Shown here in pieces: positions 63,658 through 64,000 of a stretch of 64,000 bases of DNA; position 1 is the first letter of the stretch, and every line of letters begins with the position of its first letter. The stretch covers positions 24,796 to 88,795 of the forward strand of contig CAMPIX010000009.1 of the NCBI GenBank assembly GCA_946886565.1, in the 5' to 3' direction. The position numbers and the translations under genes were made by a program. The notes under the pieces are model-generated. The model ran no database searches. It saw only the letters and a list, made by a program, of their open reading frames with translations, and was not told where the DNA came from. The stretch comes from an uncultured Altererythrobacter sp. Lineage in GTDB: Bacteria; Pseudomonadota; Alphaproteobacteria; Sphingomonadales; Sphingomonadaceae.

Positions 63658-64000
63658 GTGGCCCGCAACTGGAATCCGGATAGCTGGACGTCGCACGAGG
63701 CGCGGCATCTGCCGCACTATGACGACGCGGCCGGACTGGCGGAAGCGGAGGCGACGCTGCGCAACTTCCCGCCGCTGGTCTTCGCGGGCGAGGCGCGCGC
63801 GCTCAAGGCCGAGCTGGCGGGCGTCGCGCGCGGCGAGGGCTTTCTGATCCAGGGCGGCGACTGCGCTGAGAGCTTCGCCGAGTTCCACCCGAACAACATC
63901 CGCGACACTTTCCGCGTGCTGCTGCAGATGGCGGTCGTGCTGACGTTCGCGGGCAAGCTGCCGGTGGTGAAGGTGGGGCGCATGGCGGGCCAGTTCGCCA
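63658..64000 (+). CDS. Class II 3-deoxy-7-phosphoheptulonate synthase, N-terminal part
   Basis: The first 114 codons of a plant-type (class II) DAHP synthase, which starts the shikimate pathway by joining PEP and erythrose-4-phosphate. The start region reads [20 protein letters not shown], followed by [20 protein letters not shown], then [19 protein letters not shown] and [15 protein letters not shown], all family-specific. The gene continues past the window end. I use GTG 63658. An in-frame ATG at 63622 would add 12 residues but has no SD. Confidence 0.92.
   Translation, partial: MARNWNPDSWTSHEARHLPHYDDAAGLAEAEATLRNFPPLVFAGEARALKAELAGVARGEGFLIQGGDCAESFAEFHPNNIRDTFRVLLQMAVVLTFAGKLPVVKVGRMAGQFA

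Overview
The window reads as chromosomal DNA of an alphaproteobacterium of the order Sphingomonadales, most likely an Erythrobacteraceae-type member. This rests on the high GC content, the split ATP synthase locus (F1 genes only), the order fur-plsC-miaB-phoH-ybeY-corC, the order rpmF-plsX-fabH-ihfA-merR, a MucR regulator, and the divergent dciA/mutY pair. The assignment is an inference from gene order and protein resemblance, not from a database search. Most of the sequence is densely packed housekeeping DNA. No rRNA, tRNA, CRISPR array or intact insertion sequence was seen.

Layout. 1-2.6 kb: the 5' part of an AbrB-type antitoxin next to a truncated membrane-protein remnant, a DUF2157-like membrane protein and a short-chain dehydrogenase. 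2.7-6.7 kb: gph, glmU, a predicted exported methyltransferase and a membrane-anchored winged-helix regulator. 6.9-12.5 kb: atpHAGDC on the minus strand, with two non-ATPase genes (a DUF4259 protein and a small lipoprotein) between atpG and atpD. 13-20 kb: a trypsin-like membrane protease, ada, a six-copy iteron-like array, a glutathione S-transferase, priA and a DUF4197 protein. 20.2-21.4 kb: a small AT-richer island with a lipoprotein and a frameshifted HExxH metallopeptidase. 21.6-31.3 kb: transaldolase, cobT, a ParDE module coupled to a nitroreductase, cysS, a 2-hydroxyacid dehydrogenase, and a TPP enzyme plus aldehyde dehydrogenase.

31.3-43.9 kb: two small genes divergent from an S24/LexA-like repressor, an MBL hydrolase, a MAPEG protein, rpmF-plsX-fabH-ihfA-merR, an M24 peptidase, smc, two tandem DsbA-like proteins and dciA. 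43.9-51.2 kb: mutY, a serine hydrolase, nudC, a FrnE-like protein, a DUF1489 protein, mgtE and a cyclophilin. 51.2-59.2 kb: a LysR regulator, the corC/ybeY/phoH/miaB/plsC/fur run, mucR and tsaB-rimI. 59.3-64 kb: a nitroreductase, an Nfu-type Fe-S scaffold, an M16 peptidase and the start of a class II DAHP synthase.

The most unusual signals are not protein genes. First, six copies of a GTCGCCTTGC core sit 20-21 bp apart at 15864-15975, joined to a 56-bp module that recurs with a single core at 49164-49220. Second, several families of long palindromic intergenic repeats are present, and in three places the repeat or a hairpin supplies the Shine-Dalgarno of the next gene. Third, two extra genes lie inside the ATP synthase operon.
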